Assembly: GCA_937958475.1 (NCBI GenBank)
Contig: CALFXR010000222.1
Location: 13,346-77,345, forward strand
Source: an uncultured Mesorhizobium sp.
GTDB lineage: Bacteria > Pseudomonadota > Alphaproteobacteria > Rhizobiales > Rhizobiaceae
Reading direction: 5' to 3'
Length of the DNA: 64,000 bases
Shown here: positions 53,652-63,176 of the stretch, one piece after another
Layout of the letters: the number at the start of each line of letters is the position of its first letter
Numbering within the stretch: position 1 is the first letter of the stretch
Made by a program: the position numbers and the translations under genes
Notes under the pieces: model-generated
The model's database searches: none
What the model saw: only the letters and a program-made list of their open reading frames with translations
What the model was told of the DNA's origin: nothing

Positions 53652-54560
53652 ATGGCTACGCAGGAACAGGCGAACCGCACATTGGCGGCGCATGTCGACA
53701 CGCTCATCGCCCACCCCAACGTCACTTCGGTCAGCGTGATCGAGGACGAGGACGGCGAGAACATCATCGAGATCGGGCTGGTCGGACCCGAGAACGGGCC
53801 GCAGGCGGCGAACGCGGGACCGCTTCCCGACGAACTGCCCGTCCCCGACGACAGCGGCCGTCCCGTTCCAGGCGCTCCGGCGATCCCCGTCAGGAAGCGC
53901 ATCGTCGGCGAGGTCCGCGGAATCAGCTTCACCGACCGGGTCCGTCCGGCCCACGGCGGCGACAGCTGCGGCCCGGCGGTGACGAAATCGGCCGGGACGC
54001 TCGGCGCCCGCGTCGACCGCAAGGGCACGCCGTGCATCCTCTCGGCGTGGCACGTGCTCTACCGGGACCCCGCGACGGACGGCACGAGGATCGTCCAGCC
54101 GGGATCGCTCGACGGCGGCACGGAGCCGAAGGACGCGATCGGCACGAACCTGCGCGGCATCCTCAGCGACACGCTCGACGCGGCCATCGCCACCATCGAC
54201 AAGCCTGCGGGCGACTTCGTCGAGACGGGCACCCGCTGCTACGGCGCGATCAGCGGCGTCGACAAGGCGAAGGTGACGATGGCGGTGAAGAAATGCGGCC
54301 GCTCGACGCAGTCCACCAGCGGCACGGTCACCTCCGTCAATTCCACCGTGAAGGTCACCCACCCCTCCTATCCGGGCGGCGAGAAGGTGTTCAGCAACCA
54401 GATCCAGATGACGCTCAAGGCGATCGCCGGGGATTCGGGCGCGGTCGTGCTGACCCACAAGGATGCGGCGGTCGGCCTGCTGTTCGCGGCGTCGGCGACC
54501 GATGGCTGGGCGAACCACATCCAGGACGTGATGGACGCCTTCGGCGTGACGTTCGCCTGA
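53652..54560 (+). CDS. Trypsin-like (S1-type) serine protease without signal peptide
   Basis: A 302-residue protein. An N-terminal domain of about 45 residues (HPNVTSVSVIEDEDGENIIEIGLVG) precedes a Pro-rich linker and a chymotrypsin-fold domain: His134 in ILSAWHVL, Asp176 in DTLDAAIATID, and Ser262 in GDSGAVVL. All triad positions are present, so it looks catalytically competent. No export signal is visible, unusual for S1 proteases and suggestive of action in the cytoplasm. It completes a three-gene set with the two RhiA-like proteins, which are candidate substrates or partners. Confidence 0.75.
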   Translation: MATQEQANRTLAAHVDTLIAHPNVTSVSVIEDEDGENIIEIGLVGPENGPQAANAGPLPDELPVPDDSGRPVPGAPAIPVRKRIVGEVRGISFTDRVRPAHGGDSCGPAVTKSAGTLGARVDRKGTPCILSAWHVLYRDPATDGTRIVQPGSLDGGTEPKDAIGTNLRGILSDTLDAAIATIDKPAGDFVETGTRCYGAISGVDKAKVTMAVKKCGRSTQSTSGTVTSVNSTVKVTHPSYPGGEKVFSNQIQMTLKAIAGDSGAVVLTHKDAAVGLLFAASATDGWANHIQDVMDAFGVTFA

Positions 54561-54695
54561 GGCAGTGATCGCCCCAAGGCGCAGGGCCTGCGGTCCTGCG
54601 CCAACGCATTCCCGGCGGGTGGGATTGGCGCGGCCGGCGGATTGGGCGGAAGGAGGACCCGGGCGGCACGTCGCGGCTCGTCCAGGAGCCGTCCG

Positions 54696-55589
54696 ATGTC
54701 CGCCCTCGCCTCGCCCCGGGAACGCGTCTTCGCCGGCATCCTCCTGACCAGCCTCGCCTACTTCCTGTTCACCGTGCACGACGCGGCGGTGAAGCTGCTC
54801 GTCGCGGCGATTCCGGTCTGGCAGGTGCTGTTCTTCCGCAGCCTGACCATCCTCGCCGGCTGCGCCGCCTTCGGCGGACCCGCACTGTTCCGCGACGCGA
54901 TCCGGTCGCCGATCGTGAAGCCGATGTTCCTGCGGTCCTTCCTCATCCTCGGCGCGTGGCTGTGCTACTACAACGCCGCGCGCAGCCTGCAGCTCGCCGA
55001 GCTGACGACGATCTATTACGCGGCGCCGATCATCGTCACCGTGCTCTCCGTGATCGTGCTCAAGGAGTCCGTGCCGCTGGCGCGCTGGGCGGCGGTCTTC
55101 GGCGGCTTCGCCGGCGTCTTCATCGCCTGCGATCCGGCCCGGCTCGGGCTTTCGGTGCCGGTGCTGCTGGTGCTTGCCGCCGCCTTCATGTGGGGCACCT
55201 CGATCATCCTGCTGCGCAAGATCGCCATGCAGGAGAAGACGATCGTCCAGATGATCCTCAACAACGGCTTCTTCCTGTTCACCGCCGGCGTGCCGCTGGC
55301 CTGGGTGTGGCAGACGCCGAGCGCTTCGCAGGCCCTGCTCCTGCTCGGCGCCGGCATGCTCGCCGGGCTCGCGCAGTTCACGCTCTTCGAGGGCATGCGC
55401 CGCGCCGAGGCCTCGGTGATCGCGCCGTTCGAGTACACCGCCCTCGTCTGGGCCTTCGCGCTGGGCTACCTGATCTGGGCCGACGTCCCGCGGGTGGAAG
55501 TGTTCGTCGGCGCCAGCCTGATCATGGCGGCGGGCCTGCTCGTCGTCGCCTCGGAACACCGCCGCGGACGGGTGGCGAAAGAAATCTGA
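54696..55589 (+). CDS. EamA-family (DMT) permease
   Basis: A 297-residue inner-membrane permease of ten helices with two EamA repeats. The first repeat contains LLTSLAYFLFTVHDAAVKL, the second AAAFMWGTSIILLRKI; FEYTALVWAFALGYLIWADVP is typical of the C-terminal repeat. Members export metabolites or take up nucleosides; substrate unknown. ATG 54696 has AGGAG upstream. Strong terminator about 100 bases after. Confidence 0.88.
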   Translation: MSALASPRERVFAGILLTSLAYFLFTVHDAAVKLLVAAIPVWQVLFFRSLTILAGCAAFGGPALFRDAIRSPIVKPMFLRSFLILGAWLCYYNAARSLQLAELTTIYYAAPIIVTVLSVIVLKESVPLARWAAVFGGFAGVFIACDPARLGLSVPVLLVLAAAFMWGTSIILLRKIAMQEKTIVQMILNNGFFLFTAGVPLAWVWQTPSASQALLLLGAGMLAGLAQFTLFEGMRRAEASVIAPFEYTALVWAFALGYLIWADVPRVEVFVGASLIMAAGLLVVASEHRRGRVAKEI

Positions 55590-55692
55590 AAAAAGTTGCA
55601 GAGGCCGGGAACCCTTTTCGAGGTCCGCCGTTTCTGGTGCGAACGGGCCGTCCCCCACCCCCCCTTACCCCCCAGGCCCGTTCACTCACTCC

Positions 55693-55722
55693 GGCCGGCC
55701 CCGTTTGGGCCGGCCATTTTTT
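55693..55722 (+). terminator. Strong intrinsic terminator
   Basis: GGCCGGCCC (55693-55701) pairs perfectly with 55707-55715 across a 5-base loop and is followed by ATTTTTT. It ends the EamA permease transcript. Confidence 0.88.
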
Positions 55723-55841
55723 CGGCGGAAGGGGCGGAAGGGAAGCGCACCGCGAGACGACCGACAAGTCGCCGCTTGGCACGGCGTGCCGCACGAGGCA
55801 TTGTCCAGCGAGATCCCCACTCCCGACCCGCGGAGGACCGC

Positions 55842-56960
55842 TTGGGCGACAAGATGCCGAACGAAGCCCTGATCCGCACGGCGATCGTCCTGGCCGTCGC
55901 CGGGCTCGGCTTCTACATCTGCTACCTGCTCGCACTGCCGTTCCTCGGCGCGCTGACATGGGCGGTGGTGCTCGCCATCCTGATCGTGCCCGCCCATCGC
56001 CGGCTGGAGCAGCGCCTGGCCTATCCGTCGACCGCAGCCATGCTCTCGACGATCGCCGCAGCGGTGGTCGTCGCCGTGCCGGTCCTGTTCGTCGCCCAGC
56101 AACTGATCGGCGAGGCCGCCAATGCCGCCGTCTTCATCGAGAAGACGCTGCGCTCGTCGGCCTGGCGCGAAGCGATCGAGGACTTCCCGCGGCTGGCGGC
56201 CATCGCCACGTGGCTGGAGGAGCGGCTCGATCTCGCCGGCGCCGCCGCCAGCCTCGCGGCCTGGCTGACCGGCCGCAGCACGAGCTTCCTGCGTGCCTCG
56301 GCGACCCAGTTGCTCGGCTTCGTCCTGACCTTCTACTTCCTGTTCTTCTTCCTGCGCGACCGGGCGCGCATACTCGACAACCTCAACGCCCTCTCGCCCC
56401 TGAGCAAAGCGGAAACCGGGATTCTTTTCAGTCGCTTCGGCGAAACCGTGAATGCGACGATCTTCGGCGTCATCGTCATCGCAATCCTCCAGGGCACCCT
56501 CGGCGGGCTGATGTTCTGGTGGCTCGGCCTGCCGCTGCCGATGGTCTGGGGCCTGGTGATGGGACTGCTGGCGATCGTTCCGGTGCTCGGCGCCTTCGTG
56601 GTCTGGATACCCGCCTCGCTGTTCCTCGCGCTCGACGGCTCGTGGGGCAAGGCCATCATCCTCGCCGCCTGGGGCGGACTGATCGTCGCCAGCATCGACA
56701 ATCTCCTCTACCCGATGCTGGTCGGCAACCGGCTGAAGCTGCACGCCGTTCCCGCCCTCGTCGGCGCAATCGGCGGCATCTTCCTGTTCGGTGCTTCCGG
56801 CCTCGTGCTCGGCCCGGCCGCCATCGTCCTGACCTGGGCCCTCGTCGAGATCGTCAAGTCGCGCTACAAGCCGCCCGCGGCGGTGGAGGACGCAGCCACC
56901 GCCGCGGCCCCGGCGAAGAACGCCGATCCGCGAAAGGCGGGCCGCCGGCGCGCGACATAG
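55842..56960 (+). CDS. AI-2E family transporter
   Basis: A 372-residue membrane protein with seven or eight helices of the AI-2E/PerM family, including VLTFYFLFFFLRDRARI and the conserved LPLPMVWGLVMGLLAIVPVLGAFVVWIP. Roles of members include sodium-proton exchange and signal export; this one is unassigned. The start is likely TTG 55842, five bases after GGAGG; ATG 55854 lies 17 bases from that site. The stop TAG coincides with the edge of the palindromic repeat 56958-57228, so the natural end may have been altered by its insertion. Confidence 0.88.
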   Translation: MGDKMPNEALIRTAIVLAVAGLGFYICYLLALPFLGALTWAVVLAILIVPAHRRLEQRLAYPSTAAMLSTIAAAVVVAVPVLFVAQQLIGEAANAAVFIEKTLRSSAWREAIEDFPRLAAIATWLEERLDLAGAAASLAAWLTGRSTSFLRASATQLLGFVLTFYFLFFFLRDRARILDNLNALSPLSKAETGILFSRFGETVNATIFGVIVIAILQGTLGGLMFWWLGLPLPMVWGLVMGLLAIVPVLGAFVVWIPASLFLALDGSWGKAIILAAWGGLIVASIDNLLYPMLVGNRLKLHAVPALVGAIGGIFLFGASGLVLGPAAIVLTWALVEIVKSRYKPPAAVEDAATAAAPAKNADPRKAGRRRAT

Positions 56961-57228
56961 AGCATTTCCGGCGAACATTGGATCACTCTGCCGGACCAAT
57001 TCGGGCCAGGGTCGAGGGCTTCGGCGAAGGTCGATGTGGTACATCGGCCGAGCCGGAGACCGAAGGATCTGGCCCGAATTCGTCCGGCCCGAAGGGTTTC
57101 CCGCTGGCGCGGCGCCCGCTTCGTCAGCCGGACTTGGTCGATGCACCACATCGACCTTCGCCGCCTTCCTGGCGGATCGCCTCACCATCGGGAAACAGAG
57201 TGACCCAATGTTCGCCGGAAATGCTCTA
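56958..57228. repeat. 271-bp nested palindromic (MITE/RIME-like) element
   Basis: Terminal inverted repeats of 33 bases (56958-56990 and 57196-57228) differ at one position. A second, internal perfect 19-bp inverted repeat lies at 57022-57040 and 57145-57163, and a third near-perfect pair (CCGGAC.AATTCGGGCCAG) is nested between. The whole unit could fold into one long cruciform or hairpin. It has no transposase, and its first three bases supply the stop codon of the AI-2E gene. The left flank CGACA and right flank GGAGC show no obvious target duplication. Spacer 57229-57342 is otherwise empty. Confidence 0.8.
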
Positions 57229-57342
57229 GGAGCGTCCGACGGCAGCGGCGGCCACGTCATTGACCTTCGCACGGCTTCCGCTACCCTTCCGTAAAACAGC
57301 GGTCGGCAAGAAACCGCGTCGGCAAGGAGACTGGAGGCGACA

Positions 57343-59571
57343 ATGATCCTGCCAGCCATACTGTCTGTCGGCCTCGTCGTGGCCGCGATCCTCGTCCTTG
57401 CCGCAGCCGAATCGGTCCGTCTCGACCTCGGCTTCCGCCAGGCGCTGCTCTACCTGCCGTTCCGGATCGGCTACCGGATCGCCGCGAAGGGCATCCCCGC
57501 CGCCAGGAAGACCCCGGCGCCGGTCATCTACGTCGTCGTCCACCAGTCGCGCATCGACCCGGCCCTGATGCTGTCGCTGCTGCCGCCCGAAACGCTTCAC
57601 ATCCTCGACCCGGTCTCGGCGCGGGCCGGGTGGCTGGAGCCGTGGCGGGACCTGGCGCGCTCGATCGCCTTCAACGCCGAGCACGTCTTCGTCAGCCGCA
57701 GGCTGGTGCGCCATCTCAGGGGCAAGGGGCGGCTGGCCGTCTACATCCCCGACGCCGTCGAACCCGACACCAAGGCCTTCCGCCTCTACCGCGCCGTCGC
57801 CCGCATCGCGCTGCAGGCCGGGGCCAGCATCGTGCCCGTCTTCGTCGGCGGCGGCCGCCATCTGCGCACCTCGCTGACGCCCGCCGCGCTCGCCCCGCGG
57901 CGATTCCTGCCGCGCCTGACCGTCGTGGCGCTCGAGGCGATACCGATGGCGGCCCTGCTCGATCGTTCGGGCGCGCCGACCACCGCATCGAACGCGCTGT
58001 TCGACCGCGTCGCCGAGGCTCGCGTCGCCGCTTGCGGCCCGGAGCGGACGCCGTTCCAGGCCCTGCGCGACGCCGTCGACGTCTTCGGCGGCGATCATCC
58101 CGCGCTCGAGGACGTCATTTCGGGAACCATGACCTACGGCCGCCTCCTGACCGGTGCGCGTATCCTCGGCCATCGCCTGGCCTCGGCCACCGCTCCGGGA
58201 GAGGCGGTCGGCGTCATGCTGCCGAACGCCAACGCGGTCGCCGTCACCGTCGCGGGCCTGTTCTCGGGATCGCGCGTCGCGGCCATGATCAACTACACCG
58301 CCGGCGAGGCCAACGTCACGGCGGCGGTGCGCACGGCGATGATCCGCGCCGTCGTCTCCTCGCGCAGCTTCGTCGAGAAGGCAGGGCTCGCCAACGTGAT
58401 CGCCGCCGCCGAGCGCGGCGGTGCACGCGTGATCTGGCTGGAAGACATCCAGAAGACGATGACGACGTGGGAGAAGGCCGTCGGCGCGCTGATGCGCAAC
58501 CGGCCCATCGCGCGCCAGGACCCCGCCCTGCCCGCCGTCATCCTCTTCACCTCCGGTTCGGAGGGACTGCCCAAGGCGGTCGTGCTGGCCGGCCGCAACC
58601 TCGTGGCCAACGCGATGCAGATACAGGCCAGGATCGGCTTCTCGCGGCAGGACAAGCTGTTCAACGTGCTGCCGGTGTTCCATTCCTTCGGCCTCACGGG
58701 CGGCACGATCCTGCCGCTGCTGACCGGCGTCCGGCTGTTCCTGTATCCGTCCCCGCTGCATTACAAGCTGATCCCCGAGACCGCCGCCAAGGCCCGGCCG
58801 ACGATCCTGTTCGGCACCGACACGTTCCTCGGCGGCTATGCGCGCAGCGCCCAGGACACCGACTTCGCCAGCCTGCGCCTTGTCGTCGCCGGCGCCGAAC
58901 CGGTGCGGAGCGACACGCGCCGCGTCTGGCGCGAGCGCTTCGGCGCCGAGATCGTCGAGGGCTACGGGCTGACCGAGGCGGCTCCGGTCGTGTCGGTCAA
59001 CTCGGCCACCCACGGGCGCGAGGGGTCAGTCGGCCGCCTTCTGCCCGGCCTGCGCATGCGCCTCGAGCCGGTCGAGGGCATCGCCGACGCCGGACGGATG
59101 TGGATCTCGGGACCGAACATCATGCTGGGATACATCACCGCCGACCGGCCCGGCGAGATCCAGCCGCTGTCCAACGGCTGGCACGATACCGGCGACATCG
59201 TCGCGGTCGACCGCGAGGGTTTCGTCTTCATCCGCGGGCGGGCAAAACGGTTTGCCAAGATCGCCGGCGAGATGGTGTCGCTCGGCGCGGTCGAGATGCT
59301 GGTCGCCGCACTCTGGCCGGAGGGCCGCCACGCCGCCGTGACGCTGCCGGACGAACGCCGCGGCGAACGGATCGTGCTGGTGACGACGGCGCCCGAAGCG
59401 GACATCGCAGCCCTGAAGCGTCATGGCCGCAAGCTCGGCGCCAGCGACCTGATGATCCCGCAGGACATCATCATGGTCGACGACCTTCCCCTGCTCGGGA
59501 CCGGAAAGACCGACTACGCATCGACGCGCGCGATTGCGGTCGCGAGGATCGGCCGCGACGCGGCCGCCTGA
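57343..59571 (+). CDS. Aas-like bifunctional acyltransferase/acyl-ACP synthetase
   Basis: A 742-residue protein fusing an N-terminal membrane helix and PlsC-type acyltransferase (VVHQSRIDP, the HX4D motif, near residue 67) to an AMP-forming acyl ligase (P-loop LFTSGSEGLPK near 407, GYGLTEAAPVVS near 545, WHDTGDIV near 610, and the C-terminal GTGKTDY lysine). This matches Aas, which re-acylates lysophosphatidylethanolamine using acyl-ACP; E. coli Aas is of similar length. The neighbouring pssA and psd make phosphatidylethanolamine, which fits. Start ATG 57343 after GGAGG. Confidence 0.88.
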   Translation: MILPAILSVGLVVAAILVLAAAESVRLDLGFRQALLYLPFRIGYRIAAKGIPAARKTPAPVIYVVVHQSRIDPALMLSLLPPETLHILDPVSARAGWLEPWRDLARSIAFNAEHVFVSRRLVRHLRGKGRLAVYIPDAVEPDTKAFRLYRAVARIALQAGASIVPVFVGGGRHLRTSLTPAALAPRRFLPRLTVVALEAIPMAALLDRSGAPTTASNALFDRVAEARVAACGPERTPFQALRDAVDVFGGDHPALEDVISGTMTYGRLLTGARILGHRLASATAPGEAVGVMLPNANAVAVTVAGLFSGSRVAAMINYTAGEANVTAAVRTAMIRAVVSSRSFVEKAGLANVIAAAERGGARVIWLEDIQKTMTTWEKAVGALMRNRPIARQDPALPAVILFTSGSEGLPKAVVLAGRNLVANAMQIQARIGFSRQDKLFNVLPVFHSFGLTGGTILPLLTGVRLFLYPSPLHYKLIPETAAKARPTILFGTDTFLGGYARSAQDTDFASLRLVVAGAEPVRSDTRRVWRERFGAEIVEGYGLTEAAPVVSVNSATHGREGSVGRLLPGLRMRLEPVEGIADAGRMWISGPNIMLGYITADRPGEIQPLSNGWHDTGDIVAVDREGFVFIRGRAKRFAKIAGEMVSLGAVEMLVAALWPEGRHAAVTLPDERRGERIVLVTTAPEADIAALKRHGRKLGASDLMIPQDIIMVDDLPLLGTGKTDYASTRAIAVARIGRDAAA

Positions 59572-59593
59572 ACGCGCGGCGCGTTCCGTTGCT

Positions 59594-60427
59594 TCAGGGC
59601 TGCGGGGCAATCTCCGCTGCCGCCGCCGCGGTCGTCTTCTTCTGCTCCTCAACGGCGCGGCGCGAATAGGCCCGCGCCGAGAGCGGCAGGAAGACGAGGT
59701 AGCCGATCACGGTCGCCGACATCGTGTACCAAGGGTAGGCGGTGAGCAGCAGGACGAAGAACGCCATGGCGAAGATCAGCGGCAGGACCATGTCGCCGCG
59801 CACGCGCGTTCCGAGCTTCTTGGCGGAGTATACCGGCAGCCGGCTGATCAGCAGGTAGGCGACGAGCACCGTGTAGGCAGTGCTGGCAAAGGCAAAACCG
59901 CGCGTCATCTCGACGCCGATGAAGCCGAGATAGGCCGGCAGCATCATCAGCATCGCGCCTGCCGGCGCGGGCACGCCGACGAAGTACTCGGCTTGCCATG
60001 CGGGCCGGTCCTCGTCGCCGAGCAGCACGTTGAAGCGCGCGAGCCTGAGGCCGCAGGAGATGGCGAAGAGCAGCGCCGCGATCCAGCCGAACGAGCCGGC
60101 CTGGTTCAACAGGTAGGCATAGAGCACCAGCGCCGGCGCGACGCCGAAATTGACGATGTCGGCGAGCGAATCCATTTCCGCGCCGAACTTCGACGAAGCC
60201 TTGAGCATGCGCGCGACACGGCCGTCGAAGCCGTCGAGGATGGCCGCGATCAGGACCATGAAGACCGCGGTCTCGAAGCGTCCCTCGAAGGCGAGCCGGA
60301 TGCCGAACAGGCCGGCGCAGATCGCCAGCACGGTGATCAGGTTCGGGAAGACCAGGCGCAGCGGTATCTCGCGAATGCGCGGTCCGCCCTGGCCGTGCGG
60401 CTCGAATGGCTTGAAGGGTCCCGGCAT
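59594..60427 (-). CDS. pssA: CDP-diacylglycerol--serine O-phosphatidyltransferase
   Basis: A 277-residue integral-membrane enzyme making phosphatidylserine. The CDP-alcohol phosphotransferase motif is complete in DGFDGRVARMLKASSKFGAE followed by MDSLAD. It has about eight helices and a short Lys/Ala-rich tail. It starts at ATG 60427, eight bases after the psd stop; psd and pssA are thus an operon making phosphatidylethanolamine. Confidence 0.94.
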   Translation of the reverse strand: MPGPFKPFEPHGQGGPRIREIPLRLVFPNLITVLAICAGLFGIRLAFEGRFETAVFMVLIAAILDGFDGRVARMLKASSKFGAEMDSLADIVNFGVAPALVLYAYLLNQAGSFGWIAALLFAISCGLRLARFNVLLGDEDRPAWQAEYFVGVPAPAGAMLMMLPAYLGFIGVEMTRGFAFASTAYTVLVAYLLISRLPVYSAKKLGTRVRGDMVLPLIFAMAFFVLLLTAYPWYTMSATVIGYLVFLPLSARAYSRRAVEEQKKTTAAAAAEIAPQP

Positions 60428-60435
60428 CCGCGCGC

Positions 60436-61134
60436 CTACGCGATGCGCACGAGCGGCGCGGCGACGTCGCTGCCGAAGTCGGCCAGCACGGTCTCGCCGG
60501 CGACCGTGGTCTGCCCGACCGCGACGCGCGGCGTGGCGCCGGCGGGGAGATAGACGTCGACGCGCGAGCCGAAGCGGATCAGGCCTATGCGCTCGCCGAC
60601 GCCGATATTGCCGCCGGTTTCCACCCAGCAGACGATGCGCCGCGCCACGAGGCCGGCGATCTGCACCGCCGCCACGGGTCCGTGGGGGCTGTCGATGACG
60701 AGCCCGTTGCGTTCGTTCTCGACGGAAGCCTTGTCCATTTCGGCGTTCATGAACTTGCCCGGCCGGTACTCGATGCGCGCGATGCGGCCGCGCACGGGAG
60801 CCCGGTTCACGTGGCAGGAAAAGACGTTCATGAACACCGAGATGCGCAGGAGCTCGTCGCTGCCGAGGCCGAGTTCCTTCGGCGGCACCGCCGGCCCGAC
60901 CAGGGAGACGCTGCCGTCGGCAGGGCTGACGACCAGTCGGTCGTCGAGCGGCGTGACGCGCGGCGGATCGCGGAAGAAATAGACGCACCAGGCGGTGAGG
61001 ATCAGGCCGACCCAGAAGAGCGTATAGGAGAACAGGCCGAGCACGAGGGTCGCAGCCGCGAACCCCGCGATGAAGGGATAGCCCTCGCGGTGGATGGGGA
61101 CGAAGGTCTTGCGGATCGATTCGGCGACGCTCAT
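60436..61134 (-). CDS. psd: Phosphatidylserine decarboxylase proenzyme
   Basis: A 232-residue short-type decarboxylase. RFGSRVDVYLP contains the Gly-Ser site at which the proenzyme self-cleaves to form the pyruvoyl group. An N-terminal membrane segment (PFIAGFAAATLVLGLFSYTL) and SCHVNRAPVRG are typical. Start ATG 61134. Upstream of pssA. Confidence 0.95.
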   Translation of the reverse strand: MSVAESIRKTFVPIHREGYPFIAGFAAATLVLGLFSYTLFWVGLILTAWCVYFFRDPPRVTPLDDRLVVSPADGSVSLVGPAVPPKELGLGSDELLRISVFMNVFSCHVNRAPVRGRIARIEYRPGKFMNAEMDKASVENERNGLVIDSPHGPVAAVQIAGLVARRIVCWVETGGNIGVGERIGLIRFGSRVDVYLPAGATPRVAVGQTTVAGETVLADFGSDVAAPLVRIA

Positions 61135-61226
61135 GGGGGCTCCGGCAGCCTCGACTGTTCGGGACTGCTTATCGGATATGGTTCCCTGCCGCAACGCGAC
61201 AAGGACGGCCCCGCGACGATGCCGCG

Positions 61227-63176
61227 TCAGACCTCCGACGTGCGCCGGCGCACGACGACACCGAGTTCGTCGGTCTCGCGGGCGATGCGCAGGCGTTCCT
61301 CGGCCTCGGTCGCCTCGCGCTGGCGATCCCACATCGAGGCATAGAGGCCGCGCGCGGCGAGCAGGCTGTGATGCGTGCCGCGCTCGGCGATCGCCCCGTC
61401 GCGCAGGACGATGATCTCGTCGGCCGAGATGACGGTGGAGAGGCGGTGGGCGATGACCAGCGTCGTGCGGCCGCGGCTCACCGTGTCGAGCGCCGCCTGG
61501 ATCTCCTGCTCTGTCTGCGTGTCGAGGGCCGACGTCGCCTCGTCGAGCATCAGGATCGGCGGGGCCTTGAGGATCGTGCGGGCGATGGCGACGCGCTGCT
61601 TCTCGCCGCCCGACAGCTTGAGCCCGCGTTCGCCGACCATCGCCTGGTAGCCGTCCGGCAACTTCTCGATGAAGCCGGCGATCTGGGCGAGTTCGGCGGC
61701 GCGACGCACCTCTTCCTCCGGCGCTTCGGGCCGTCCGTAGCGGATGTTGTAGGCGATGGTATCGTTGAACAGCACCGTGTCCTGCGGAACCATGCCGATC
61801 GCGGCGCGGAGGCTGTCCTGCGACACGTCGCGGATGTCCTGGCCGTCGACCAGGATCGAGCCCGACTGGATGTCGTAGAAGCGGAACAGAAGCCGCGAGA
61901 TCGTCGACTTGCCCGCGCCAGACGGCCCGACAATCGCCACGGTCCTCCCCGCCGGCACGCTGAACGACACGCCCTTCAGGATCGGCCGGTTGGGATCGTA
62001 GGCGAAGTGGACGTCGCGGAACTCCACCGCGCCGCTGGCCACGGAAAGGGGCCTGGCGCCGGGCCGGTCGACGACCTCGGCGGGGACGTCGAGAAGCTCG
62101 AACATCTTCTCGATGTCGGTGAGGCCCTGGCGGATCTCGCGATAGATGAAGCCGATGAAGTTGAGCGGCATCGACAGCTGCATCAGGAGCGCGTTGATGA
62201 AGACGAAGTCGCCGATCGTCTGCGTCCCGGCCTGCACCTCCCGCGCCGACAGCACCATGGCGACCGTCATGCCGGCGCCGAAGATCACGCCCTGGCCGAA
62301 GTTCAGCCAGCCGAGCGAGGTCCAGGTCTGCGTCGCCGCGACCTCGTAGCGGGCCATCGACTTGTCGAAGCGCCGTGCCTCCATCGCCTCGTTGTTGAAG
62401 TACTTCACCGTCTCGTAGTTGAGCAGCGAATCGATCGCCTTGGTGTTGGCGTCGGTGTCGCTGTCGTTCATCTCGCGGCGGATGGTGATGCGCCAGTCGC
62501 TCGCCCAGACGGTGAACCAGGTGTAGAGGCACACGGTCACGGCGACGACGGCGACGTAGATCCAGCCATAGGCATAGGCGAAGACGATCGCGGTCAGGGC
62601 GAACTCGAGGATCGTCGGCGCGGTGTTGAGGATGGTGAAGCGCACGATGGTCTCGATGCCCTTCGTGCCGCGCTCGATGATCCGCGACAGGCCGCCGGTG
62701 CGCCGTTCCAGGTGGAAGCGCAGCGACAGGTCGTGCATGTGCACGAAGGTCTTGTAGGCGAGCTGCCGGACCGCGTGCTGCCCGACCCGGGCGAACAGGG
62801 AATCGCGCAGCTGGTTCAGGCCCAGCTGCACGATCCGCACGACGTTGTAGGCGATCACCAGCATCACCGGTGCGAGCAGGAAGGCGGGAAGCAGCGGCGG
62901 CGCGGCGCCGTCGGTCGAAAGCGCGTCGGTCGCCCACTTGAAGAAGTAGGGAACCCCGATCAGGACGAACTTGGCGACGACCAGGAACACGGTCGCCCAG
63001 ACGACGCGCGCCTTCAGGTCGGCGCGGCCCGTCGGCCACATGTAGGGCCACAGGTTGAAAAGCGTCGTGAAGAGGGAGCCGGAGTCGGCGGAGACGGTCT
63101 TGCTTGCCACGCGACGTTTCCTGGGTTCGTTGTTGTTCTCGTTGTTGCCGATTGCGGCGTTCAAGGGCCGCGGCAC
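61227..63176 (-). CDS. Atm1-type ABC exporter, fused permease-ATPase
   Basis: A 649-residue half-transporter of the ABCB7/HMT1/Atm1 class: six helices (about 30-330), Walker A GPSGAGKST near residue 415, signature LSGGEKQRVAIART, Walker B LMLDEATSALD and H-loop IAHRLST. The pore segment LNYETVKYFNNE, containing the glutathione-contacting residues, is characteristic. Relatives export glutathione-persulfide or metal-glutathione conjugates. It starts at GTG 63176, overlapping the ArsR-like gene by 16 bases, implying joint transcription and metal-linked control. Confidence 0.9.
   Translation of the reverse strand: MPRPLNAAIGNNENNNEPRKRRVASKTVSADSGSLFTTLFNLWPYMWPTGRADLKARVVWATVFLVVAKFVLIGVPYFFKWATDALSTDGAAPPLLPAFLLAPVMLVIAYNVVRIVQLGLNQLRDSLFARVGQHAVRQLAYKTFVHMHDLSLRFHLERRTGGLSRIIERGTKGIETIVRFTILNTAPTILEFALTAIVFAYAYGWIYVAVVAVTVCLYTWFTVWASDWRITIRREMNDSDTDANTKAIDSLLNYETVKYFNNEAMEARRFDKSMARYEVAATQTWTSLGWLNFGQGVIFGAGMTVAMVLSAREVQAGTQTIGDFVFINALLMQLSMPLNFIGFIYREIRQGLTDIEKMFELLDVPAEVVDRPGARPLSVASGAVEFRDVHFAYDPNRPILKGVSFSVPAGRTVAIVGPSGAGKSTISRLLFRFYDIQSGSILVDGQDIRDVSQDSLRAAIGMVPQDTVLFNDTIAYNIRYGRPEAPEEEVRRAAELAQIAGFIEKLPDGYQAMVGERGLKLSGGEKQRVAIARTILKAPPILMLDEATSALDTQTEQEIQAALDTVSRGRTTLVIAHRLSTVISADEIIVLRDGAIAERGTHHSLLAARGLYASMWDRQREATEAEERLRIARETDELGVVVRRRTSEV

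Noticed and set aside
57034..57294. Plus-strand frame inside the palindromic element
   Set aside because: It runs across the inverted repeats and has no start site or similarity; the open frame follows from symmetry and composition.
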